Assembly: GCA_947630135.1 (NCBI GenBank)
Contig: CANRGH010000004.1
Coordinates: 1-64,000 of the forward strand
Origin: an uncultured Monoglobus sp.
GTDB lineage: Bacteria > Bacillota > Clostridia > Monoglobales > Monoglobaceae
DNA length: 64,000 nucleotides
Direction of reading: 5' to 3'
Part shown: positions 26,072 through 32,500 of the stretch, in pieces
How positions within the stretch are numbered: position 1 is the first letter of the stretch
Layout: every line of letters starts with the position of its first letter
Program-made: the position numbers and the translations under genes
The notes under the pieces: generated by a model
Database searches by the model: none
What the model was told of the DNA's origin: nothing
What the model saw: the letters and a program-made list of their open reading frames with translations, nothing else

Positions 26072-27100
26072 ATGCAAAATAAAAAACAAACCGAATGTGC
26101 CGCGAAAAAGACGTCAATCGGAGGTCAGGCGGTCATTGAGGGCGTTATGATGAGGGGCCCGTTCAAAATCGCCACCGCGGTGCGCAAGCCCGACGGCGAG
26201 ATCATTGTGGACGAGCAGGATATAAAAAAGAAAAAAGCGGGCGGCATAGCGAAACTGCCGATAATCCGCGGCTGCGTGAACTTTTTCGGCTCAATGATCA
26301 TCGGCGTTAAGGCGCTGATGTTCTCGGCCAAATTCTTTGATGTGGACGAGGACGGCAACGAAATCGAGCAGGAGCCCGGAAAATTCGAGAAATGGCTTGA
26401 GGAAAAGCTTGACTCCGAGGCCGCAATGAACGTTGTCATATACTGCTCGGTCATTGTTTCGCTGCTTTTGTCGGTGGGGCTGTTCATTCTGCTTCCAACT
26501 CTCATAGCGGGATTTATGACCGACTTCCTGCATGTTGAAAACAACGCCATTCTCACTCTGCTTGAGGGCGTTGTGCGCATTGCGATATTCATCCTTTATC
26601 TGTCGCTGGTGGCGCAAATGAAGGACATAAAGCGAGTGTTCATGTACCACGGCGCGGAGCACAAATCGATATTCTGCTACGAAAAGGGCCTGCCGCTTAC
26701 GGTCGAGAACGTGCGCGTGCAGTCGCGGCTGCACCCCCGCTGCGGCACAAGCTTTCTGCTCATCGTTATGGTGATAAGCATTCTTGTGTTTTCCATAATC
26801 CCGTGGCAGCAGGAAACCTTCGCCTCGATCCCCGGGATAGGCGTGATTTTTTCCGCCATGCCATGGGCGATATGGCGCGTGATCCTGCGTCTGCTGCTGC
26901 TCCCGATCGTCGCGGGACTGTCATATGAAATAATCAAATTCGCGGGCAGACATGACAATCTGCTGACCAGGATAATCAGCGCGCCCGGAATGTGGTTCCA
27001 GCACATAACCACCAACGAGCCCGACGACAGTCAGATCGAGGTCGCGATAAAGTCGCTGACCGCGGTTATCCCCGAGGACAAAACCGCCGACATCTGGTAA
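26072..27100 (+). CDS. DUF1385 membrane protein (YqhQ-like)
   Basis: 342 residues. The opening SIGGQAVIEGVMMRGPFKIATAVRKPDGEI and the internal MYHGAEHKSIFCYEKGLPLTVENVRVQSRLHPRCGTSF are the conserved DUF1385 motifs; His, Glu, Cys in YHGAEHK...HPRCG look like a metal or active site. Four or five membrane helices at about 120-145, 165-185, 215-235 and 260-290. Function is not established; in Firmicutes it commonly precedes prmC and prfA, as with prmC here. Confidence 0.9.
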   Translation: MQNKKQTECAAKKTSIGGQAVIEGVMMRGPFKIATAVRKPDGEIIVDEQDIKKKKAGGIAKLPIIRGCVNFFGSMIIGVKALMFSAKFFDVDEDGNEIEQEPGKFEKWLEEKLDSEAAMNVVIYCSVIVSLLLSVGLFILLPTLIAGFMTDFLHVENNAILTLLEGVVRIAIFILYLSLVAQMKDIKRVFMYHGAEHKSIFCYEKGLPLTVENVRVQSRLHPRCGTSFLLIVMVISILVFSIIPWQQETFASIPGIGVIFSAMPWAIWRVILRLLLLPIVAGLSYEIIKFAGRHDNLLTRIISAPGMWFQHITTNEPDDSQIEVAIKSLTAVIPEDKTADIW

Positions 27101-27181
27101 GACAGAAATTTGAGAATACGCGGGACCGGCCGCCCGAAAACCGTCGGCATGTTCCCGCGAGCTTTAACAGGTAACATATCA

Positions 27182-28036
27182 ATGACATTAAAACAACTGC
27201 GCAGAAGCGCGCACGAAAAGCTTATAAACCACGGCGGCATCTCCTCTCCGGAGCTTGACGCCGACCTAATTATCATGCACATACTCGGCCTCACAAAAAC
27301 CGAGCTTTTGACCCGCGACACCGCAATATCCGACGCGGCCGCAATCGAGGTCAACGCGGCGATGAACCGCCGCATGAGCGGTATGCCCGTGCAGTACATA
27401 ACGGGCAGGACCGAGTTTATGTCACTTGAATTTGAAGTTAACAAAAACGTGCTTATCCCCAGACAGGAAACCGAGGTTCTGGTCGAGGCGGTGATCGCAA
27501 AATACCGAAACGCGGCAGAGCCGATAAAAATTCTTGACATCGGCTGCGGCAGCGGCTGCGTGGGAATCAGCCTCGCGCATTATCTGCCGCGCGCGTCCGT
27601 GACCTGCCTTGACGTTTCCGAAAAAGCCCTGAGAACGGCAAAACGCAATGCCGAGCGGCACAGGCTGTCGGGCAGGATGGAATTTAAGCAGGGCGACGTC
27701 CGCAGCGAGGAGCCCTGCGCCGAGATAACCGACGCGGGATATGACTGCATTGTTTCAAACCCGCCATATATCCCCACCGACGACGTTCTCGACCTCATGC
27801 CCGAGGTCGCGGACTTTGAGCCTATAATCGCCCTTGACGGCGGAGAGGACGGGCTTGATTTTTACAGGATCATAATCGAAAAAACCGCCCCCAAACGGGG
27901 CGGGATCACGGCCTTTGAAGTCGGTATCGGCGAGGCGGACGACGTCGCCGCAATGCTTTATTCGCGTGGATATTCGCAAATCGAGATAATCCCCGATCTC
28001 GCTAAGATCGACCGAGTGGTTCTCGGGGTATTTTAA
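27182..28036 (+). CDS. prmC: Peptide chain release factor glutamine N5-methyltransferase
   Basis: 284 residues from ATG 27182 (MTLKQLRRSAHEKL, the normal PrmC start); a 24-codon in-frame extension to TTG 27110 has no ribosome binding site. SAM-binding ILDIGCGSGCVGISLA (about 118-133), VSNPPYIP with the catalytic NPPY, and the N-terminal helical release-factor-binding domain are present. Methylates the GGQ glutamine of RF1/RF2. Its stop TAA shares the TTAA bases with the stop of the convergent phosphodiesterase gene. Confidence 0.93.
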   Translation: MTLKQLRRSAHEKLINHGGISSPELDADLIIMHILGLTKTELLTRDTAISDAAAIEVNAAMNRRMSGMPVQYITGRTEFMSLEFEVNKNVLIPRQETEVLVEAVIAKYRNAAEPIKILDIGCGSGCVGISLAHYLPRASVTCLDVSEKALRTAKRNAERHRLSGRMEFKQGDVRSEEPCAEITDAGYDCIVSNPPYIPTDDVLDLMPEVADFEPIIALDGGEDGLDFYRIIIEKTAPKRGGITAFEVGIGEADDVAAMLYSRGYSQIEIIPDLAKIDRVVLGVF

Positions 28037-28581
28037 CGCGCCTCGCGGCGCATGTACTCCTCGCCGCTCAGCAGATCTTTCCAGACAAACGCGCCGTTTT
28101 CGTATGTCATGTACGAATGTCGGCTCCCGTCCTTCGGAATGGACACCGAGCCGGGATTTAGATATAACAGTCCGTCCGTATCCTCGCAGGCGGGGATATG
28201 GGTATGGCCGCAGAGCAGCACTCCGCCCCGGGCACCCGGAGGCGGATTTTCTTTGCCGCAAACATGGCCGTGCGTGGCGTAAATCAGCAGATCGCCGTCA
28301 CAGATCACAGCGTAGTCGGCCATTATCGGAAAATCAAGCACCATCTGGTCAACCTCGGTGTCGCAGTTGCCGCGGACGCACAAAAGCTTGTCCGCAATCG
28401 GGTTAAGCATGGCGATAACAGCCTTCGGGTCATAACCCTCGGGCAGATCGTTCCTCGGCCCGTGGTACAAAATATCGCCCAAAAGCACCAACCGCTCCGC
28501 CCTTTCGCGGCGGAACGCCTCAATCATCTTTTCGCAGAACGCGGCCGAGCCGTGTATGTCGCTCGCTATCATAAGTTTCAT
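28033..28581 (-). CDS. YfcE/MJ0936-family metallophosphodiesterase
   Basis: 182 residues. Calcineurin-like motifs in order: ASDIHGS (8-14), LLGDILYHGP, RGNCD and CGHTHIP, with YATHGHVCG, forming a two-metal site. YfcE-type enzymes cleave phosphodiester substrates in vitro; the true substrate is unknown. It overlaps the upstream flavodoxin gene by four bases (ATGA) and converges on prmC with overlapping stops. Confidence 0.92.
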   Translation of the reverse strand: MKLMIASDIHGSAAFCEKMIEAFRRERAERLVLLGDILYHGPRNDLPEGYDPKAVIAMLNPIADKLLCVRGNCDTEVDQMVLDFPIMADYAVICDGDLLIYATHGHVCGKENPPPGARGGVLLCGHTHIPACEDTDGLLYLNPGSVSIPKDGSRHSYMTYENGAFVWKDLLSGEEYMRREAR

Positions 28582-29111
28582 ATCTGTTGCTCCTTAAATT
28601 CCCGGATTATGGGCCTGATCGCCTCTTTGTCCATAAAGTCGTTGCTCTTGTCGCACAGCTCAAGCAGCATTTTGCCGTCCTCGCTGAGCTCCTTCTTTTT
28701 GCTTAAAAACGCCTTGAGCACGCCAAGCTCCTTCCGGTGCAGAAAGCTCAGCTCCTCCATTATCATCCTTCCGGGAAGATTAAATATCTTGACCGCGCTC
28801 AAGATATCGGGGCCGAGGTTCCTTTCGGCCACGGATCTGTAATACCGCTCATGGCCCGGGTCTGTGAGGCCCACCGTGAAAATTATTATTTTCTTATCCT
28901 TGAGTATGTCAAAGTTATTCGCGATAAGCGACACGCCGTCAATACTTTCGGCATACAGCCCGCCGCCAAAGATCACCGCGTCATACGGCTCAAGGTCGTT
29001 TGCCTTTATCTTCCCCGCGTCGGCCGTTCCGCAGCCCAGTTCCTCGGCGATCCACTCCGCGTACTGCTTAGTCGAGCCGTACTTGCTCTTATATACAACG
29101 ATCGTATTCAT
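28578..29111 (-). CDS. Flavodoxin-domain protein
   Basis: 177 residues. MNTIVVYKSKYGSTKQYAEWIAEELGC is the FMN phosphate-binding loop (SKYGSTKQYA), YDAVIFGGGLYAESIDG and IIIFTVGLTDPGHERYY follow the HemG/flavodoxin_5 pattern. The C-terminal 60 residues are helical and charged and lie outside the flavodoxin fold. Likely an FMN protein for low-potential electron transfer or protoporphyrinogen-type oxidation, without any heme genes nearby. Upstream gene of a two-gene unit with the phosphodiesterase. Confidence 0.85.
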   Translation of the reverse strand: MNTIVVYKSKYGSTKQYAEWIAEELGCGTADAGKIKANDLEPYDAVIFGGGLYAESIDGVSLIANNFDILKDKKIIIFTVGLTDPGHERYYRSVAERNLGPDILSAVKIFNLPGRMIMEELSFLHRKELGVLKAFLSKKKELSEDGKMLLELCDKSNDFMDKEAIRPIIREFKEQQI

Positions 29112-29231
29112 AAATTCACTCCCAAAATAATTTTACATACTAACATATGCGTCACAAAACTAATTATACCCCAAACCCCCGATTTTGTCAATTGATCAAA
29201 AATCTTTGAAAATTTCGATTATGCGGTATTC

Positions 29232-29260
29232 TTGACAGTTTATGTCGATTTTGCTATAAT
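29232..29260 (+). promoter_or_regulatory. Promoter of the type I toxin mRNA
   Basis: Perfect consensus TTGACA (29232-29237), 17 bp, TATAAT (29255-29260). Start near 29267, immediately at GTGGAAGCC, giving a leader of about 150 nt before the toxin. Confidence 0.85.
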
Positions 29261-29417
29261 ACGATCTGTGGAAGCCGCCGTGATACGGTTGAGTTTTTGT
29301 CAGCCTTTTGTAAACGGTATGGCGGTCAAAAGACGGTTGCCTTGACATCCCGCTTGAGCGAAATGGAGGCGAGTGTACAGCTCTTGACGGGAAATACTCC
29401 CGAAAGGAGGTTGATAC

Positions 29418-29510
29418 GTGAACACTTTGACTTTACTTGGAAGTGTGTGCAGCATTGCCGGAGTAATCCTGACAATAGCTATATGCATAAAGTCCAATAA
29501 GAAAAAGTGA
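29418..29510 (+). CDS. Small hydrophobic peptide, candidate type I toxin (holin-like)
   Basis: 30 residues, GTG start seven bases behind AAAGGAGG (29403-29410). One membrane helix spans nearly the whole peptide (LLGSVCSIAGVILTIAICI) and the C-terminus is basic (KSNKKK), the layout of Fst/TxpA/Hol-Tox-like type I toxins that depolarise membranes or disturb wall synthesis. The ribosome binding site can fold into CTCC-CGAAA-GGAG (29397-29409), which would hide it. The stop codon lies inside the hairpin that ends the antisense RNA. The long leader, its pairing with the 3' region and the convergent antisense promoter support the toxin call; toxicity itself is inferred. Confidence 0.72.
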   Translation: MNTLTLLGSVCSIAGVILTIAICIKSNKKK

Positions 29511-29536
29511 GCCGTCTGCTGCAACAGATGGCTCAC
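29507..29536 (-). terminator. Terminator of the antisense RNA
   Basis: 12-bp stem with a CAA/TTG loop and, on the minus strand, TTTTTCTT. On the plus strand the same hairpin has no U-run, so toxin transcription probably continues. Confidence 0.8.
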
Positions 29537-29603
29537 GAGTTGTAGTGATTATCACCACAAAAATGTGACTATCAACCGTGGCAACCGTCTTGGCTTCCAC
29601 ATT

Positions 29604-29630
29604 GAGAGATTGCTTTGCAATCTCTCTTTT
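29604..29630 (+). terminator. Terminator of the toxin mRNA
   Basis: Perfect 10-bp stem GAGAGATTGC-TTT-GCAATCTCTC with TTTT after it; it would end a toxin mRNA of about 365 nt. Confidence 0.8.
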
Positions 29631-29637
29631 CATTTGT

Positions 29638-29666
29638 ATAATAACACATTAACAATGCCTTGTCAA
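29638..29666 (-). promoter_or_regulatory. Promoter of the antisense RNA
   Basis: Minus strand TTGACA (29666-29661), 17 bp, TATTAT (29643-29638), facing the toxin gene. Confidence 0.8.
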
Positions 29667-29730
29667 GACATAATATATCATTCAAATTAAGGAATTTGAA
29701 ATTTTTTTTAAAAATTTTTCAAAAAAGTAC

Positions 29731-29759
29731 TTGACAAATCCCTCGTACGGGTGTAAGAT
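29731..29759 (+). promoter_or_regulatory. Promoter of the BlaI-M56 operon
   Basis: TTGACA (29731-29736), 17 bp, TAAGAT (29754-29759), start near 29766. Confidence 0.8.
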
Positions 29760-29765
29760 AGATTT

Positions 29766-29783
29766 AGAGTACTTAAGTAGTCT
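29766..29783 (+). promoter_or_regulatory. Candidate BlaI-type operator
   Basis: AGAGTACTTAAGTAGTCT is an 18-bp dyad with only one mismatched pair, centred on the perfect palindrome TACTTAAGTA (29770-29779). It sits on the predicted transcription start, where a BlaI-family dimer would block initiation (autoregulation). Known BlaI/MecI operators are comparable short dyads with TAC/GTA arms. Confidence 0.6.
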
Positions 29784-29805
29784 GATTTTTCAAAGGAGGC
29801 ATACT

Positions 29806-30189
29806 ATGAAAGGCCATGAAAATTTACCGCAGATCTCAACCTCTGAGCTCGAGGTTATGAACGTTCTGTGGAGAAACGGAAGCATGACAAGCGCGGAGAT
29901 CGTTGCCGAGGTGTCAAAGGTCAGCGAATGGAAGCCCAAAACCATCCACACGCTCATCAAACGCCTCGCGGCAAAAGGCGCGATAACGGCGGAAAAGATC
30001 AATCTTCACTCCAACATCTACTCCGCGGCGGTCGATGAGGAAGAGTACAGACAGCACGAGGCGGAGACCTTTGTCAAAAAGATGTTCGGCGGCTCAGTCA
30101 ACAAGATGCTGATCGGCTTTATCAAAAAAAACAAGCTGACCGGCGACGACATCGAGGAACTGAAAAACATTCTTAAAGGAGATCAATGA
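29806..30189 (+). CDS. BlaI/MecI/CopY-family transcriptional repressor
   Basis: 127 residues from ATG 29806, behind AAAGGAGG; an upstream in-frame extension would cross the promoter and operator. The winged helix ISTSELEVMNVLWRNGSMTSAEIVAEVSKVSEWKPKTIHTLIKRLAAKGAI matches BlaI, and the C-terminal helix (about 80-127) forms the dimer and the cleavable site in family members. It is expected to repress its own operon until cleaved by or through the M56 protein encoded next, whose ATG overlaps its stop. Confidence 0.93.
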   Translation: MKGHENLPQISTSELEVMNVLWRNGSMTSAEIVAEVSKVSEWKPKTIHTLIKRLAAKGAITAEKINLHSNIYSAAVDEEEYRQHEAETFVKKMFGGSVNKMLIGFIKKNKLTGDDIEELKNILKGDQ

Positions 30190-31832
30190 TGTTTGTTGAG
30201 CTGTTATTCAGTTTTTGCCTCACCGCGGCGCTTTACGGAACGGTTTTGGGCGTTGTTGTGTATCTGCTCAACCTTTTGCTCAAAAAACAGATCCCGGCGC
30301 GGTTCAGGTTTTTACTGTGGATGATCACGGCGCTCAGGCTGCTGATGCCGGTCGCGCCCGAGGCGAGGTTCAGCCTGTTTAATTTTCTTCCCGCACCGCT
30401 CGCGGAGGGCGTCAGCGCGCAAACGGCGCCCGCGGCGGGAACGGACATATTTTACATAGCCGCGCTGATCTGGTTGTGCGGCGCGGCGGCGATGCTGCTT
30501 CGCGCGTTTGTTCCTCAATTTTTGCTGCGCCGCGAACTTACAAAGCTTCAAAGATACGACGACCCCGTCTTTGAGGAAACCCTGAAGGAGTGCCGTGAAA
30601 AGCTCGGAATACGGCGCGAGATCGTTCCGGTGATCCAAAGCAGGATCGACACGCCCGCGATATTCGGATTTTTTCGTCCGAGACTGCTGCTGCAAAAGGA
30701 TGTTAAATCCATGCCGCGCGACGAGGTTCGGCACATAATTCTTCACGAGTGCTGCCATGTGAAGCGGCATGATGTGCTTAGCGGCTGTCTGCTGTCTATC
30801 GCGCGGGCTGTTCACTGGTTTAATCCGCTCGTTTGGCTGTTTGATTTTAAGGCAAGGCAGGAAATGGAAATAGCGGCTGACGAGAAAGCCGTGGGTTATA
30901 TGAAAAACGACGAGCGAATTGACTACGGAATGACGATCATCAACACCGCCGCGAAATTTTCACTCTACAGCCCGAGCGCGGCCGTGGGAATGTCGGGCGA
31001 GAAGCGCAATATAAAGCGCAGGATAAAGAGCGTGGCCGCATTTAAAAAACCGGCCATGATATTCAGAATTCTCGGCGCGGCGCTCGTCATAGCCGCCGGC
31101 TGCACCTGTCTGACAAACGCCAAGCTGCCCGAGCCGATAAGGCCCGAGAGCAACGAGCTTTACCGATTAATAGTCTCACACCGATTTAGCCCGGATACCC
31201 TACAGGCAAACCGATCCGCGGACGCCGCTGATACGGCGCGGACGGATAATATCCGCCCCGAAAGCTCCGACCGATTTGTGGAAAGCGTCCCGAACGCTCC
31301 GCGAACAAGCACGGCGGCGAGTTCAGACCGAACCGTTTTGGGCAGCGAGCCGAACCCCTCCGCGCAGCCTCCGGCGACGGTCATAATAAACGACGCGGGG
31401 ATCTATTCGTCGGCAAGCCAAAGCGGCACTGCGGAAAACGCCGCGGAAACCCCCGAAGAAAACGGCACCGTATTTTTCACGGACGTTGACGGCGGAGCTT
31501 TGACCGCGAAGGCGAACCGCCTGAAACCCGGCACCGACTATAACGACGTTAAGTCCGCCGTCGAAGCTGACGGCGGACAACCCGACGAGGCCGAGATCGG
31601 CGCGGGCGAGACAAAAACCGTCGAAAAGGAGCCGACGGACGGCGAAGTCAGCGTTTATCTGAACTCGGAAAGCTCCGACATGGTCTCGATCGACGTGTAT
31701 GACAGCGATCAGCCCGCGGGCAGGCTGTTATTAAAACCCAGGACATTCGCCTCATACACAGTGTCGGGCCTCAAAGGGCTTTGCCGCCTCGTCATAAGCG
31801 CCTCCGCCCCGACAAAAGCGTTGATCTACTAA
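30186..31832 (+). CDS. M56 (BlaR1-like) membrane metalloprotease with novel C-terminal outer domain
   Basis: 548 residues. Three N-terminal membrane helices (about 5-27, 36-55, 82-105), the zinc protease loop with HECCH at 187-191 and a downstream Glu region (ARQEMEIAADEKAV), and a fourth helix (about 290-310, IFRILGAALVIAAGC). Beyond it, a Ser/Thr/Pro-rich linker (about 320-430) leads to a C-terminal domain (about 435-548) that is not a penicillin-binding domain but resembles the secreted protein encoded next: both share KPRTFA-YTV-GL and end in KALIY. By analogy with BlaR1, an outside signal would activate the protease and inactivate the BlaI partner; the signal is unknown. A copy of the genome's palindromic repeat lies in frame at 31239-31259. 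Confidence 0.88.
   Translation: MMFVELLFSFCLTAALYGTVLGVVVYLLNLLLKKQIPARFRFLLWMITALRLLMPVAPEARFSLFNFLPAPLAEGVSAQTAPAAGTDIFYIAALIWLCGAAAMLLRAFVPQFLLRRELTKLQRYDDPVFEETLKECREKLGIRREIVPVIQSRIDTPAIFGFFRPRLLLQKDVKSMPRDEVRHIILHECCHVKRHDVLSGCLLSIARAVHWFNPLVWLFDFKARQEMEIAADEKAVGYMKNDERIDYGMTIINTAAKFSLYSPSAAVGMSGEKRNIKRRIKSVAAFKKPAMIFRILGAALVIAAGCTCLTNAKLPEPIRPESNELYRLIVSHRFSPDTLQANRSADAADTARTDNIRPESSDRFVESVPNAPRTSTAASSDRTVLGSEPNPSAQPPATVIINDAGIYSSASQSGTAENAAETPEENGTVFFTDVDGGALTAKANRLKPGTDYNDVKSAVEADGGQPDEAEIGAGETKTVEKEPTDGEVSVYLNSESSDMVSIDVYDSDQPAGRLLLKPRTFASYTVSGLKGLCRLVISASAPTKALIY
31239..31259. repeat. Palindromic repeat copy inside the M56 coding sequence
   Basis: CGGACGGATAATATCCGCCC is one base from the intergenic core (GGGCGGATAATATCCGCCC). 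It encodes part of TDNIRPES in the linker between the last membrane helix and the outer domain, where extra residues are tolerated. Confidence 0.6.
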
Positions 31833-31850
31833 CGCAACACGTTTATCGGT

Positions 31851-31900
31851 GTAGGACACTAGCCCACATGCCGCCGCGGGCGGATAATATCCGCCCCTAC
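31851..31900. repeat. Dispersed palindromic repeat, module 1 (GTAGG...CCTAC)
   Basis: 50-bp unit beginning GTAGG and ending CCCCTAC, with the 19-bp palindromic core GGGCGGATAATATCCGCCC at 31878-31896 and the lead-in GCCCACATGCCGCCGC. The same 50-bp unit is found at 59235-59285. Confidence 0.8.
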
Positions 31901-31920
31901 AACGTTTTGCGCGTTTTATC

Positions 31921-31974
31921 GTAGGGGACGACGACCTCGGCGTCCCGTGACCGGATATGGGCATCCGGCCCTAC
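31921..31974. repeat. Dispersed repeat, module 2 (GTAGGGG...CCCTAC)
   Basis: 54-bp unit with terminal inverted GTAG/CTAC and two internal dyads (GGGACG...CGTCCC and CCGGAT...ATCCGG). It follows module 1 by 20 bases. Sequence related to its GGACG/CGTCCC part occurs at 62850-62880 and 62920-62975. Confidence 0.6.
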
Positions 31975-32040
31975 AAATAAAATTTAATCATTTAACTATT
32001 ACAACTTAACATTGATTATTGTACAGAAAGGATGATTGAT

Positions 32041-32484
32041 ATGAAAAACTCTAAAATCAAACGGACGTTCGCGGCGCTGTCCGCGGCGGCGATCCTCGCG
32101 GCAATGCCCGCGGCTTACGCCGAAGCAGCGAACGTCTCGCTTACCCCGAGCGTTGCCGCAGCTGCAAACAAGCTGCCGCCCGGCACCGGTTTTGACAGCA
32201 TGACGGCGGCCCATCCGACGGCGTGCACCGCGATATTGACCAAAGGCGAAACCACGGTTACAAGGGCCGCGGACGAAAACGGAAAAATCACGTTTTATTT
32301 AAGCTCGGAAACGGCGGACATAATCAAGATAAACGTCTCAATCGACCCCGCGCGCGAAAAAGTTGCAAGCCTCTGCGCAAAGCCGCGAACCTTCGCGGAA
32401 TACACGGTTGAGGGCCTAACGCCCGGCGGGAACTATTTAATTACATTCAGCGCCGAGGCAAACGGCAAAGCGTTGATTTACTAA
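32041..32484 (+). CDS. Small secreted protein homologous to the outer domain of the M56 sensor
   Basis: 147 residues from ATG 32041 (GAAAGG nine bases before; the ATG at 32032 touches that site). A signal peptide (MKNSKIKRTFAALSAAAILA, cleavage after AYA) precedes a single domain of about 115 residues. It aligns along its whole length with the last 115 residues of the M56 protein: KLPPGTGFDSM with RLKPGTDYNDV, KGETTVTRAADENGKITFYL with AGETKTVEKEPTDGEVSVYL, and KPRTFAEYTVEGL with KPRTFASYTVSGL; both end KALIY. Predicted all-beta. It could be a decoy, ligand or co-receptor for the sensor. No named family recognised. Confidence 0.75.
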   Translation: MKNSKIKRTFAALSAAAILAAMPAAYAEAANVSLTPSVAAAANKLPPGTGFDSMTAAHPTACTAILTKGETTVTRAADENGKITFYLSSETADIIKINVSIDPAREKVASLCAKPRTFAEYTVEGLTPGGNYLITFSAEANGKALIY

Positions 32485-32500
32485 CGAAAGGATGATTGAT

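Larger units (their letters stand above)
29499..29631 (-). ncRNA. Antisense RNA antitoxin of the type I module
   Basis: Minus-strand transcript of about 130 nt predicted from its own consensus promoter (start near 29631) to an intrinsic terminator: hairpin GTGAGCC...GGCTCAC (29536-29507) followed by TTTTTCTT (29506-29499). It is fully complementary to the 3' part of the toxin mRNA, including the last codons and stop. Its 5' end carries the hairpin GAGAGATTGC/GCAATCTCTC. Confidence 0.7.

Noticed and set aside
29300-29536. 78-codon minus-strand ORF opposite the toxin peptide
   Set aside because: It overlaps the antisense RNA terminator and lacks a start site signal; the antisense transcript ends before most of it.
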